Of a DNA stretch of 64,000 bases, positions 35,722 through 48,800 are shown one piece after another (position 1 is the first letter of the stretch; each line of letters starts with the position of its first letter). The position numbers and the translations under genes are program-made. Source of the stretch: Trichoplax adhaerens (taxonomy: Eukaryota; Placozoa; Uniplacotomia; Trichoplacea; Trichoplacidae). The notes beneath the pieces were generated by a model. The model searched no databases and was not told where the DNA came from. It was given only the letters and a program-made list of their open reading frames with translations. The DNA lies in assembly GCF_000150275.1 (NCBI RefSeq), contig NW_002060945.1:6907751-6971750 (forward strand). The letters run 5' to 3'.

Positions 35722-38700
35722 TATATTGCATTATGTAAAGTAATACTGTTTATCTACTTTTACATGCTCACTTTTTAATCAATTGTTCCTTTGCTTTGAT
35801 AGTAAATTATTTTAAAATTCAATTGATCAAATTTATGTACCTTATTGGGTGCGACAAACAAATTATAATATACAACTTGCTTGTATGCCACAGTTTGATT
35901 GATGTACTGTCTCTTCTGTGGCAACAGAATGAAGCATTAACTTAAGCTTGATAGGCTAAAAAAGGTCAAAGATTCCATTTAACCGAAATTGAAGCTAAAC
36001 TAACGACTGCGTATAAGCGTTCACAATGAACTCTGCAATTTGCGTGATATTGTACGTGTGCAAAGATTGCAATTTTTTGTATGCTAAATTCTACATGCTT
36101 ATGGCCATGCATAGAAATATTATATAATGATGATTATTTTTAATTATTCTGTTATCATATTACTGTTTTTATTCCAGTAACTGGCTGTTTGATGAGATAT
36201 TATTATCAAATTCACCTATTTTAAAAATTTGTATTGTGCTATAGTAATTACAGAATTAATTGATTAACCAAAAGGAATCAGATAGTGCGGCTTGAATCAG
36301 GAAGTACATTAAAATAAAATATAAAGCATATAATAGTTGATGTATTAACCTTCTTATTGATACCTAATAAGGAATTACGAATTCTTTGGATATTTAAAGA
36401 AATAGACTTATTTGATTTTACGCATAACTAGTCTCGTTTAATACTACGTACTGCTTTTGTTTACTGCAATTTTGAAGGCAATAAATTAGTACGGTACATC
36501 CTGTCATGGATGTGGCAGATGAAAAATATACTTTGCGTTGTCCACTCTATTGCAAAGTTGCATAGTGATCAATTTGAGCAGGATTAGCGTGTGTAGCTTA
36601 CACAAAGAAATTGACTAAATGATATCAAAATGACTCATGTCCAATTGCCCATCAAGTGCATTCGGTTAAGTGTTATTTTTTTGCCACAGGTACTCTTATG
36701 TATTAAATACCTAAGCTAGCATCGGAATTGTCAAGGCACACTAGATTCTAACTATAATAATATAATGACATGCATTCCTATGAAAAAAAGTCTCGCTATT
36801 ATATTGATATTCAATCAGACTTAGCTTATCGCTTCTAGTCACTGGGCTACAGGCGTAAAAGGTTTTTTTACTTGCTTTCCTGCATTTTAAAAATTTTTGG
36901 CCTGCTTTCACACAGTACAGAGATATAAGAAAAACTTTATAAAATATCAAACATAGGAATAAAAAGTAGTTAACTCATTATTTTATGAGTGTTTAATTCC
37001 TTTATAAGCCATTATGTTGATAACAAATGTATATTATTTATCGTATGCTAATGACGCCAATTGATCAGCATGATAATTTGTGAGAAGTATTTCTTTGTTG
37101 CTATGCTGTACTGTCTGTCATTCGAAGTCCAAAGTCCATGGCCCTTCCTAAGGAAATTGACGTCTTTACGTAAACTCAGTCAGGGACTTGTAAAGAGGAA
37201 AACGGGATTGGTATTAATTTATACTACGGTAATTATACTACGTTAAGATTTCCATGGTGAAATTCTCAGTAATCTCTTTCGGATTTGCGTTTACGATTTA
37301 GAACGATATTTGTCTTACTGTAAACTGACTGTACGGCCAGCCATACAGCCATGGGCTTGTAGATCTTCGAGATCTACAGTCCTATCACGGATTTCTCGAT
37401 ACCTCGAAGTCCATTGTACAGTATTGTACTGCTAGATTTCTGCTACCTTGGGTTCTACAGTATCCCCTACTGTTACTTTGCACGTTTGTATGAAAGAACC
37501 ATACCATTCTACATTTAAAGTTTACCATCAAGAAAGTCGATGGAAGTTTACTAACACTGACAAGTCACTATCATATTGTCAATACTGTACAATATTCGGA
37601 AGAGCTGGATGCGACAGCTACATTTCTGATTGCGGATACCTTTCGTATCTTACTGCCATGGTTACTAAATCTTAGCGATAAGATTAAGATTTAGTCGTCC
37701 AGTCCAGAACTCCATCTTTCTGCTGTCAACTCTGCAAAAGTTTGTATGAAGAAAAAGAGATTCCTATAGTCAATACCATTTTGTATTAAGTCTACCCATC
37801 ACACGAAGTCACTACTCATGCGCAGCTCCTCGCAAGTCCCGAAAATCATATACTGTACTGTACAGTACAGTATTATAATAGTACAGTAGACCAACTACAG
37901 TACTGCACTGTTCTGTACAAGTGTACATTGATTGTACGAAACTCTTCTGACTCATAACCCGTTGTTCAATCGTCTTGGGTCAACCCAGTATGGGTGTCAC
38001 ACTTGGTGCCCACATTGTTGACGTTGCTGGGCGGTGCTGAGAGCGTCGTTTGCCGTTGAGCAGACTCAGCCACCACCTTTATCTAACTGGTATCGTACGC
38101 TTCAACTGATCACTGCACTGACTCGACTTGATATTACAGTATTGCACACACAATACAGTACTCAGTGTGCAAAGCCATAGAGCCTTACCTTACTAAAACA
38201 ATTATCCCTTGGGTTCACGACAGTGACTGTAGAAATTTCACTATTGCGTCGGACATTGAAAATTGAATTTTTCCTTTCCTTTCAACGTTCCTTTCCAAGC
38301 CATTCTAAAATCATTGAAATGAAATTTTCAAGTACATTTCTGAGAAATTTTATTGTATAGTATCTCCTGTTTGATCTGGTAACATCTATACTACCATTTC
38401 TAGTTGATTGAGAGGTAAGAGGAAGAATTACTGTCAACGGAATTTGCTTTTTTCACCTCGCTTTTGATTTCGTGCCATACTGATAGCCATTTCTATACGT
38501 CAATTTGAGTTTACTTTCATCTAGTATACACGATATTCAATCTCATTTTTAAGTTTACACTTAATGTAGTTGGAGAAAAATTGTCGAAAGAAATGAAATC
38601 ACAATCATAACTAACGTACTCCTACTAAAGATTTAGTCAAGGCAATCAATCTTGATCTTGTTCCATTGCTGTACTACCCATTGCAGACGTACCTAAATCA

Positions 38701-40845
38701 ATCGACCAATCGGACAGCCTAAAGTAAACTTCTGCACTGTACTGCTGTACTTTTAATTTTTATTATGCCGAAGTATGACTTGCCAAGTTATGAAATTACT
38801 AGGTGATAGTTCCATGTTGAATATGCAAGAAGGTGGTGAACAAGATTTTAATATTGACTCCCTCGATTCCTCGACTACAGTACATTTTGGACAATAATGA
38901 ATAAGTCATTCTCATGATGCAATGTACAGTACAGTAGTCTCTGAAAGAGGAAAAAATGACTGATTATGATGACGGACCAGTCTCACCACGAATGATTCAA
39001 TTTCTTACTCAAAGATGGACAGTATTGACCTACTCAAATGCTATAAAACGCCTAAAAACATGAACAGTATATGAGAATGTCGAGACGATAGATTAATTAT
39101 ACTTGTAAATATATACTATGACATAACTATTACTACTATACGTACAGTACACTGAGTACAGTATACACCTACGCGTAGGATGATCAAATATGGACGATGC
39201 ATGCGTGTACTATACACAGGAGGCTTTAGTGCAGTCGAAAATCAACTTGTGTCTTGCCTACTACTGTATTTTTCCAGGTAAAAACCATTCGAATTGTGTA
39301 ATACATATGGTAATATAGATACATTCTAAATGACACTATATCTCTAATTCAGTATTGAATGATTGAATTTTTTACTGATAAATATTAACAAGACACTATA
39401 CAATACAGTACATAAAAAGACCGCTGAGTATACGAGAAAAAGGATGAGCGATATTAATTCCTTTTCATCATAGCTGACCATTGCTGGCACTAGAGCCCAT
39501 GCTATGATATAATTTTGTCATATCATGTCTGTCTGATTTAACTTTTGTTCAAGTTTTAACAGGAAAGCTGAATATAGAGGGTATAGCAGAAATTATAGTA
39601 TGTATTTTGTGTCACGACAACGTTGCACTTTTACAACTTGTGCACGCGTATATCGAATATATAAGCTTATTCATCACACAACTAGACCTAACATTTAAGA
39701 ATGAAAGATCAATTGTCTTCCATGTCCTCTTAGTAATATCTACTAAATGCGGATGAAACATACTACCGCTACTTTACAATTGAGAGAAGCTCATAATAAT
39801 GGACTACCTGTGCGTGCTGCATATTCGGGGCAGACAGTGCTGCAAATGATTTAAAAGCATTGATGTTCTGACGAGTCAACATATACTGAGATCTCAAAGA
39901 TATTGACTTAGAATACAAGCTTATTACGCATAGTAAAGTTTAGTAAATTATTTCCACTAGCACGCCATCAGAGTGCGCCTTCATCTTAAAATTCTGTTGC
40001 AAATACACCTGAAGAATGAGTTAAATTATTTATACTTACTCATTAATTTGGCAAGCTTCAATTTGGACTAGATCAATTAGTTCATGGCTACAGACCCACA
40101 GTATTATAATAATGGGATGAAAAGGATCAATTACGTTACGTGTATTAGCTTTTAATTCTGTTTTACTACTATCAAAGATTAATGTATCAAATGCGTTTTT
40201 TATCCTATTTAGTCTGGTTCATACATAACGGTCGATGAACTGTGAACAGCATTTTGCCCATTACTACAGTATATTCCTGAGCTAGTAAACACGCCTATAT
40301 CTGGAATCACAGTATCTTCTACATACTGTAGGTCATTTTCTCACATACCACGTAAATTTCTGTCTCTATGCGAAATCGATCATGATCATTCTTATATCGG
40401 CAATAAAACAACATTTATATTCGTACGTATTATTTTTAACTTGGTTTAAACACATTCCCATTGGCGTACGCTAACGGATGTCGTCACTTTTTTTATATAC
40501 AAGTATAATATACTATACGATTACCATTGGCAATTGAATTCCAGCTTCGCGGATTATCTTCTAACATTGCAATAGTCGTTACTTGATTACATAACTCCAT
40601 ATAGCTTTTCGTTATGGTCTCACTGCATTATTTTTTATACCTATCACGCGTAAAATGTTTGCAGTATTTTTGATATAAGTTAATGTATCATAGCATTGTT
40701 CAATCTGCTACTGAATGATAAAAAGATTGTTAGATAATATATATATAATTCATCTAATATACAGTAGTATTGGTTAATATAATAAATTAAAGTATTGGCC
40801 TTGCATTTTTTATGTAATCAATTGGCAGATTGTTGATATACCAAA
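35722..40845. other. Intergenic between GT31 gene 6 and USP6NL, no gene seen
   Basis: Five kilobases without a recognisable exon. 37.3-39.4 kb is rich in GTACAG/CTGTAC palindromes. 37,970-38,110 is locally richer in GC. The segment before 40846 is the USP6NL 5' flank. Confidence 0.6.
37850..37873. repeat. Perfect 24-bp palindrome of ACTGT/ACAGT units
   Basis: ATACTGTACTGT followed directly by its reverse complement, with no loop. Further TACAGTA/TACTGTA copies follow to ~37925. Confidence 0.85.
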
Positions 40846-43800
40846 ATGGCCTCCGATTATGATGAAGCCGATCGTGATAGAGCTGCCATTGTAGCCAAGT
40901 ACGATAAGGTGAGGTAGCCCTACAAAAGAATGTTTTGTATAAGTGATGCTTGAGTATGCCTTTTCTACCTACAATTAATGCTAAATAATACTAAATTAAA
41001 CGAAGAATTGTTTACCTTAGAGGCAGTGTTAATGTCTCTAACACACGTAACAGATTTTATTATAATTAAATATGCCAGCTGCAGTATACGTGTATTACAC
41101 AAGTTTCTTTATGTCTTATGGTAGAATAGTCCTTGACATCGTACAGTTATAATCGCTTATTGTCGATAATAATGTAATAAGCAACATCCCAGTACTGTAC
41201 TAAACTGGATATATTATGGATACTCTATTTTGAAATCAGTTTCCACAGAATAAGAAGAAATGAGACTATTAAACATCGATATTAATTAACTTGAAATTTT
41301 AATATTAACTTTATGTACTTTTACTAATAAAATAATATCAAAAATATCGCCATTTTTACACATTATCATCAATATCAATCAAAGGGACGAGAAGAAGGTG
41401 CAGAAATTGATCCATGGGAAGATGCCGATTTCTTTGTTTATAAAGTCACCGATCGTTATGGTTTTTTACAGTAAGCTCTTTATTATTCACAGCGTTTGTT
41501 GTAGTTATTGATAGTGAGCTTGAATGGCCGTACTAATTTAAATGAAGTAATCCTGGCCTTAAATGTATGCAAGTGTAAAAATTAACGTATCAAATCAAAT
41601 AACTTAGGTAGTGTTACCATGCCTGATGATCACGTAGAAATATTCAGTCTTCAATCATACTCCATACATTATTGCCCTTAATATTCGCGGATTAATTAAT
41701 TAAACTGAATTGATTAAAGCATTTTACATAGAGGACGCACATATGATTATATCTTAAGCTTATATTGTAATCCAAAATATTAAGTACTAAACGTTATTTC
41801 GACAATTACTTATCAAATAGCAAGGAGCCCCTACCCAAACGTACGGAGTTAGAAGCGAAAGCATTGCTAATCGAACGGTCAAGAGAAATTAAATGGTTAA
41901 AAATGTTAAAAAATTGGGATAAATCGCTTCTTTCTGATAAGGTTGATAGAATTATAACATTATTCTTAAAAATTAAGGTTAATTTCGTAGTCAAAAACAA
42001 AATACTGTATATAACATGCATAGGTTAACGCCTTATTCGTAAATTGTGATTATCAACAGCTAAATAGTAAGGTTCAGTAATGCAATTTTTTCTCGTTTTA
42101 TTTCAATTACTCATCATAAATACATATCTGAATATTAATTATTTAACCAAAGCGATTATTTTTTAATTATCGAATGCTACTAATAATAGCTATCCAAATT
42201 TGTAATTTTTCTGAGCGCCTTATACCATTATCGAATGGATACACTCGTACTTTAATTAAGAACAATTTTTATCTCATAATTTTCGAAACCTTCTAGTTGC
42301 GTAACCGAGTTTATAAGGGTATACCGAATTCTCTACGTAGTCAGGCATGGAGTCAAATTCTACGCTTAGATAAAATCAAATTAAATAAAGAAGGCTTCTA
42401 TGATGTAAGTGAAGGATTTCTCTTATACAAAAAGTTATACTAGGTATAGGGTCATTTTCTTATTAAAAATAAGATTATCTAAGTTGATTTTTAACCTATA
42501 TATGATTCTGCATGTAGTACCTACATACATCAAGTATGATTAGGGCCTGCTATTGCTGAAATTGTCAGAAGTTGTGATAATTTAAAGCATAATTATCATT
42601 CATTGATTATTGCATTGGTTTTATTACTTTTATTTCCCAGCAAGCTAAACTATTGGCTAGACGTACTTCTCCCGATATAAGGCAGATTGATTTGGACGTT
42701 AACCGAACATATCGTAATCACATCATGTTTCGTGATCGTTATGGTATAAAGTAAGTATTCCTCCACTTCCTGCGGTAAAGTAATCAAATTCATAATATTA
42801 GAGAGCACTTACGGTAATTTGTTCAATATAAAGCATAGTCATATCTTTCTTGCTAAGAATTATAAAAAATTTATAGATTTCAATGAGTGCACTTTGATGG
42901 AGATATTTAACTAGTAAATTGTTTCCTTCAATAAAAACTTATGTTTTCTATTCACTAGTTTATCACGCATTGTAACTTTATTATATCACTAAAATTTATC
43001 TTTTATTGTACTTAAGGCAACAGGCTCTATTTCATGTACTTGCCACATATTCGATGTATAACACGGTAATTATTCCTAACATTTCGAAAATATTGTTTTT
43101 TGATGTGCTTTAGTATAGATATCATTACTGTAACATAATACACATGTACAAAGATACATAGTATTCCTCTGCTTGTGCACTTATGCAATAAAATATCCTT
43201 ACAGGAAGTTGGTTATTGTCAAGGAATGAGTGGTATTGCAGCTCTGTTGCTGATGTACTTTAATGAAGAGGTACTAGTCTTATTTAAGTTTGCAGTTTAC
43301 GAGTGCAAATTACGGGTTTAATCTGATTTAATTTCGTCCGAATACTGTCTAGGATGCTTTCTGGGCTTTATCTTGTCTCCTTTCTGATAGAATGCATGGA
43401 ATGCACGGTGATTATTTATAACTTGCGCTAAAATTATACAAGATCTAAAGACACATTTTATTAATTGACCTGTATTTATCATAGGGTTATTCAAGCCTGG
43501 ATTTCCAAAATTACTCAGACTTCAAGAGCATCATGAAAAAATTTGTAAAAAACTTTTAACAAAACTTCACAAGCATCTTGTAAGTTAAGAGTGCTATCGA
43601 CAGTTACACCAATTATTACAGTTATTATTGTCTGTCCTTAACAGAATTTCTTGTTATCAAAGAGTAAGTTCAGAATATGTATTACTTTTGCAGAAAAAAA
43701 TTGAAGTCGACGCTAGAATATATTCAATGAAATGGTTTTTACAATGCTTCCTTGATAGGGTCTGCAAAAGATTTACCCATATTTAAAATTGCACTTTTTA

Positions 43801-44615
43801 ACTATAATATCGCTTGTATCAATAGATCAATCAATCCATGATTATTTAATATTACCATCTTCGAACGTAAATTCTTATTGTTATTTGGATTTCATCCTAG
43901 TTGCCTTTTTCGTTAACTCTGAGAGTTTGGGATGCTTTTATATTTGATGGCGATAGAGTTCCTATTGCCATGGCGTTCTTGGTTATTAAGCTATACAAGA
44001 GTAAGCTAATAAGTGATTAGCGTTTCGTTTTTGTATACGTGTGCTAATTAGTTTCCATATTTTTATTTTATAATCACTTGACTTATCTAATTATATTCGA
44101 TACCAATTTCAGAACAATTATCTAAAATGAGCTTTGATGAAGCAATGTCTCATTTGCAAACTATGGAGAATCATAACTTCAACGATGATGAAATTATGGA
44201 AATGTTGCAAGCAACAATGCTAGAACTTCGGCGAAATGGCTTAGACCATCCTGGACCATCTCAAATAACAGAACAAGCTCCTCCACCTCCTAGAAACATA
44301 GATGAATTTACGTCTCGAGTTAATTTTTCCAGACATATTCGCGATATAAATTATAAGCATCCTCGAATGAAAAGAAATAATAGTTTTAAGGAAAGCATTA
44401 ACGCAATGTATAACAATGATGATCCGGTTGCGCCACCAAATGCAAACGAACCCGATGATCCTGGCGACAATATTCGCCATAACACAAAGGATAATCACAA
44501 AACTACGGTTATTCCTAATGTAACGGCAAAATCTTCAGGTAGTCCTTTGAAATCAACTAGTTATGGCCTAGGCAATCCTACAGATGCTAATGGACATGTT
44601 CCAGTTTCCGTATAA
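40846..44615 (+). CDS. USP6NL: USP6NL/RN-tre-type TBC-domain RabGAP
   Basis: GTPase-activating protein for Rab GTPases; the vertebrate RN-tre acts on Rab5 and Rab43 in endocytic and Golgi traffic. Twelve exons: 40846-40908, 41385-41470, 41821-41941, 42297-42404, 42641-42750, 43017-43065, 43205-43270, 43353-43407, 43485-43579, 43694-43759, 43901-44000 and 44113-44615. All junctions keep frame, giving 473 residues. The N-terminus ([32 protein letters not shown]) is collinear with vertebrate USP6NL. The TBC domain begins near RVYKGIP (94-100). The arginine finger is Arg148 in [12 protein letters not shown] and the glutamine finger is Gln185 in YCQGMSG, so it should be catalytically active. The C-terminus (from ~305) is short, polar and proline-containing, much shorter than the vertebrate tail. 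Confidence 0.94.
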
Positions 44616-45890
44616 TAATATTATGATAATACGACATTAATGATCAGGATATTTATCCATCAGAGATTTTTAATTTGAATGTTACGTTATACATTTTACA
44701 ATCCCTTTTACAGATGTAGTAATGTAGGGAGTACTAATGGTTCTAATCTTTACTTTTCTTTCTCATAATCTTTCAGATAATGGTTTACAAGAAGCATGTT
44801 TTTAGGTCATATTTATAAGATCCTGAATATTGTATTTATAAAATTATTTCTGTACGATTTGCCGATTAAAAACATTGGCTAATTATTCGTTGCTGTACGG
44901 TATTACTGTGACGTCTTGACATCTACTAGAATTTGTGAGTTTATGATATTGTATAATCTTATGAATTGATTGCTACATTACAGACATAAAACTGTGGCAA
45001 AAAAGAATTTGTATAATTTACAGTGAACTAAATGAAATTGTTATATTATGACGTTGTATTTATTTTTTACTGCAAAAAAATTGCCATTACGCGTCATATG
45101 CGTTGGTATTGAAACTGGTATATACGTAATATCAAAAGAATGCATAATTATGTAATTTACGAATATGTTCTTTATGTATTAAACGTTTTGTATCTTCTGC
45201 TTCAATTCGCTATTTTGTAAGTTGTATAAAATATTGATCAGAAAAAAAGGGTTGTGTTGATAAATATTTCTTTTATCTGCTATTCGATCTATTCAGGATT
45301 ATCAGTAATTATTTGAAGTTAAGCTATCAAATTTTGAAATTTTCTGCTTGAGACATCATATTTTTAATGGATTTTTCTTATTCTGTTGTGTAGTCGATAT
45401 TAGAAAGTTAAATGATTAAAAAAATAAGTTCTTCATTATATTTTCTAATCAATAATTGTCATCCCAGTATAGCTACCTTAATTGGTAATTTGGCCAATGA
45501 CAGAAACTTCTGTCGGTTAGAATTTATTTGCAGAGTACTAAAACACAATTACAGTTATTCGACAGAGTAAATTTAATGGACCTAACTGATACTGTATATA
45601 CAATCATATGTTGAGTTATACTATATTACAATATTAGGTTTAACGGTACATTGATAATACATTGTTGAAGAGTCATGTAATTTACATTGCGATTAATATA
45701 GTCAAAACGAATGTCATTAATGACAATCAATCACTTGTTACAATCTCATAAATCACATTAAACCAGACTATATTTACATTTGGTATTCTTTTTTCATAAG
45801 CCTGCAATCAATTATCTAAAAACGTACTCGTATAACAAGCTACGATATCAACGTGATAAAAAATTTCATATAATTCCCAAGAGGCAAGCA
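44616..45890. other. Convergent intergenic region between USP6NL and YEATS2
   Basis: Both genes end here, so it should hold both 3' untranslated regions. No further gene seen. Confidence 0.65.
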
Positions 45891-48800
45891 TTATGATTCA
45901 AGTTCATTGATGGCAGCAATTTCTTGACCCAAGCAGCTTTTGGTAATGAAATCGCAATTCTCAATTTCTTTGATTGCAGCATGAATATGAGATGGAACCA
46001 GAACATAGTCTATGCTGTATCAAAATAGATGAAAGCTAGTAATTACAGATTATATTTAACAGTAGATATTCGCAAACTATGAAAGCAATTGTCCTTCAAT
46101 ATCTTACACTGAAGAAGAGGAACCCTTCGCAGCTACGGCAACAGATTTCCTCAATATATGTTTGATAAATCCCTTACATGCCTAGTAAATTACCATAATA
46201 AAGAAATGTATACAGTGATGAATACACCTATGATTCAATAACTCTCTGAACACTAAAGTTTCATCGTATGTTTTCAACTATGGCAGCAATAGATACCTCG
46301 AAAATGATACGTTCACTTAATGGAGTTTCTACATCACCTTTCTTTACTGTTTGAAAATCGACGCCGATCTAATAAAGTGGCAAAGTATATTTATAATTCT
46401 TAGATATTAAATTAAATCAATTACATGCAATATAAAGTATTATCGCTTACAATTTCTTTTGAAGTATCACGTATCCACTGCAATTCTGGTGGAAGTGGTG
46501 GGATAGATACTTCCTGATTTTCTGATTCTATTACCGTCCTCTTATTATCAATACTTTCATGTGCTTCACTGTTGTCGACTACATTAATCTCTGTAATAGC
46601 TTCATTATCATATGCTGCAAAAATATAATATGTGGCACTTTACATTGCAAGGAAACAATATCGATAATATGACTCAATTTTATGGTTGGAACATTTATTT
46701 GTACCATTCATTTTCATTTTTTTAGCCTTTTTTGCCAGTTTAGTAAGCAAATTATCCGCTGTACTTAAGGTGCATGTATCTTTATAAGAATAAAAACAAT
46801 CGGTTGCTTTGAAATACATTTCGGTAAAATATAGCTTGCGCTGGATATACACACCAGCGAACGGATTAGTATGCAATTAAATTTTACGGTGCTTACCTAG
46901 TAAATCGAATGAAGTCTTACAGACGTGATTAGTCTTCATATTCTCCTTAAACTCCTTCAAATTAACGCGTCAGAAGTCAAAATCGATGATAATACTATAC
47001 TGTTGTTATTTCGTACTTTCTTGTATGAAAATAAATTTTTCTCATCGAATATATATTATACCTGCTGATTCCCAGTATAAAGAAGTCGACCACATATGTG
47101 ACAGAAGTTAGCTATACCTCCATCTCGCTTGCTATTCAAGTCTACAGGTGTGTATCCATGTTGACGACACCAAATCGTAATCTGCTTGGTAGTTGGTAGT
47201 TGCACTAGACCGGGGCTATGCGATCCAATAAATTTTTTCATATCAATCGCTCTTTGCCACTACAAATATACCAAGATGGTTATATTAAGATATAATCTCA
47301 AAGGTGTGATAAAGCGTTAGGTATTCAATATGGATAGTAACCTCTGCTGCTCTTCGTTTTCCAATGTTCCACGAAAAAAAAGTTTCACAATTCTTCGCAC
47401 AGTAAGGTTGTGAAAGAGGAGTCGAATTTTCTAATAATAGGGAAAGGGTGATACGTTAATAAAGAACAACTTCTTGAAAAGCAATTTCATTCCTTTGATT
47501 AAAGGAATTTCAAATTTCCGTACCAGATATTAACTGATAAACTTTAGCCCCTTCTTCTAGTAATTGCTCCAAATCAAACTTTGTCTCAATTTCTGGTTCA
47601 TATCTAATAATTGTTTTAAGATCATATTGAAATGTAAACTAAATATTTTTGTGAAGACGAAAAAGAGTCCTTACTTGAATGTATCAGGAGACGTAACTTG
47701 TTCAAACATATCGTTGTCACCAACGATTTCGGGATTACTATCTTTTGAAATCAGCTCATCCACAATTTCATCAAGATTATCAGGGCTTACCGGTGCGTTG
47801 CTGACAGTATCAACATCTGTTTTCCATTCATGGTATAATTCCACGTCGACAATCTTTGTATTAATTCATCAATAACACATGAAAATAGTTAAAAAGTATC
47901 TGTAGACACCGCGATATATATATATATAATGCAAAGAATATGCTAGATTCTACCGTTTCAGAACCAAGAGTTTGAAGGCCAGTATAAGTACGATCGAGCT
48001 ATTGTAATTACGTAAGCGTGAAGGATGTTTAATAGGAATATAGTACTACAACCCTAGTATTTATGTAATAAGTAAAACAGATGCACATTTTATCTTTATA
48101 AATTTCCATCCGAGTATTACCTTCAAATGATGAATTACATCAACTCTCTTATTATGAGAATCGACAAAATGGAGTTGAACACGTACTGGGAATTCTCCCC
48201 AACCTCTTCTAGTTAAATGAAACGGTGGCTGACTAACAAATAAATATAGTAGGTTTAGTAATCATCACAGTTTCTGGCTGCTTCATGTGTATAGGGTAAA
48301 ACAAGACGCTAAATTAGATCAACTCACTTGACTTTAACCAAGTCATTTGGTCTATAACTCGGATGTAAGAAAAACCAAACACACTTTACGAACTGATGAA
48401 TTTCAGGTTCCTGCGATCAAAGGACATCATCATTTATGTTAATAGCGTAACAATAAGGTAATATTTTGTTATAAATTATAATAATAAGTCATAATAATAA
48501 CATAAGTACTGTATATGCGAGGATAATGGTATTTTAATTCTTGTTGTAAGATAAAATTGTATTAGTAATATTAAAAACGAAATAGTTTACCACCTCTTCT
48601 GTGCCTCTAACGTATACCATCCACTTATGTGTCGATTGATTATGTTCATCACGTTGATCTAATGGTATATATTTCGAGGTGTTGCCGATGATAATTCGCT
48701 TTTTGGTATAAAATCTAGAACTAATGTCGCCTTCATTTCTAGATGCTTTATTAAAAATGATTTTATTAACTCGTAGAGATTTTAATACAACAAATGTCGT

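Noticed and set aside
44241-44498. Minus-strand frame opposite the last USP6NL exon
   Set aside because: Antisense shadow of a well-supported coding exon.
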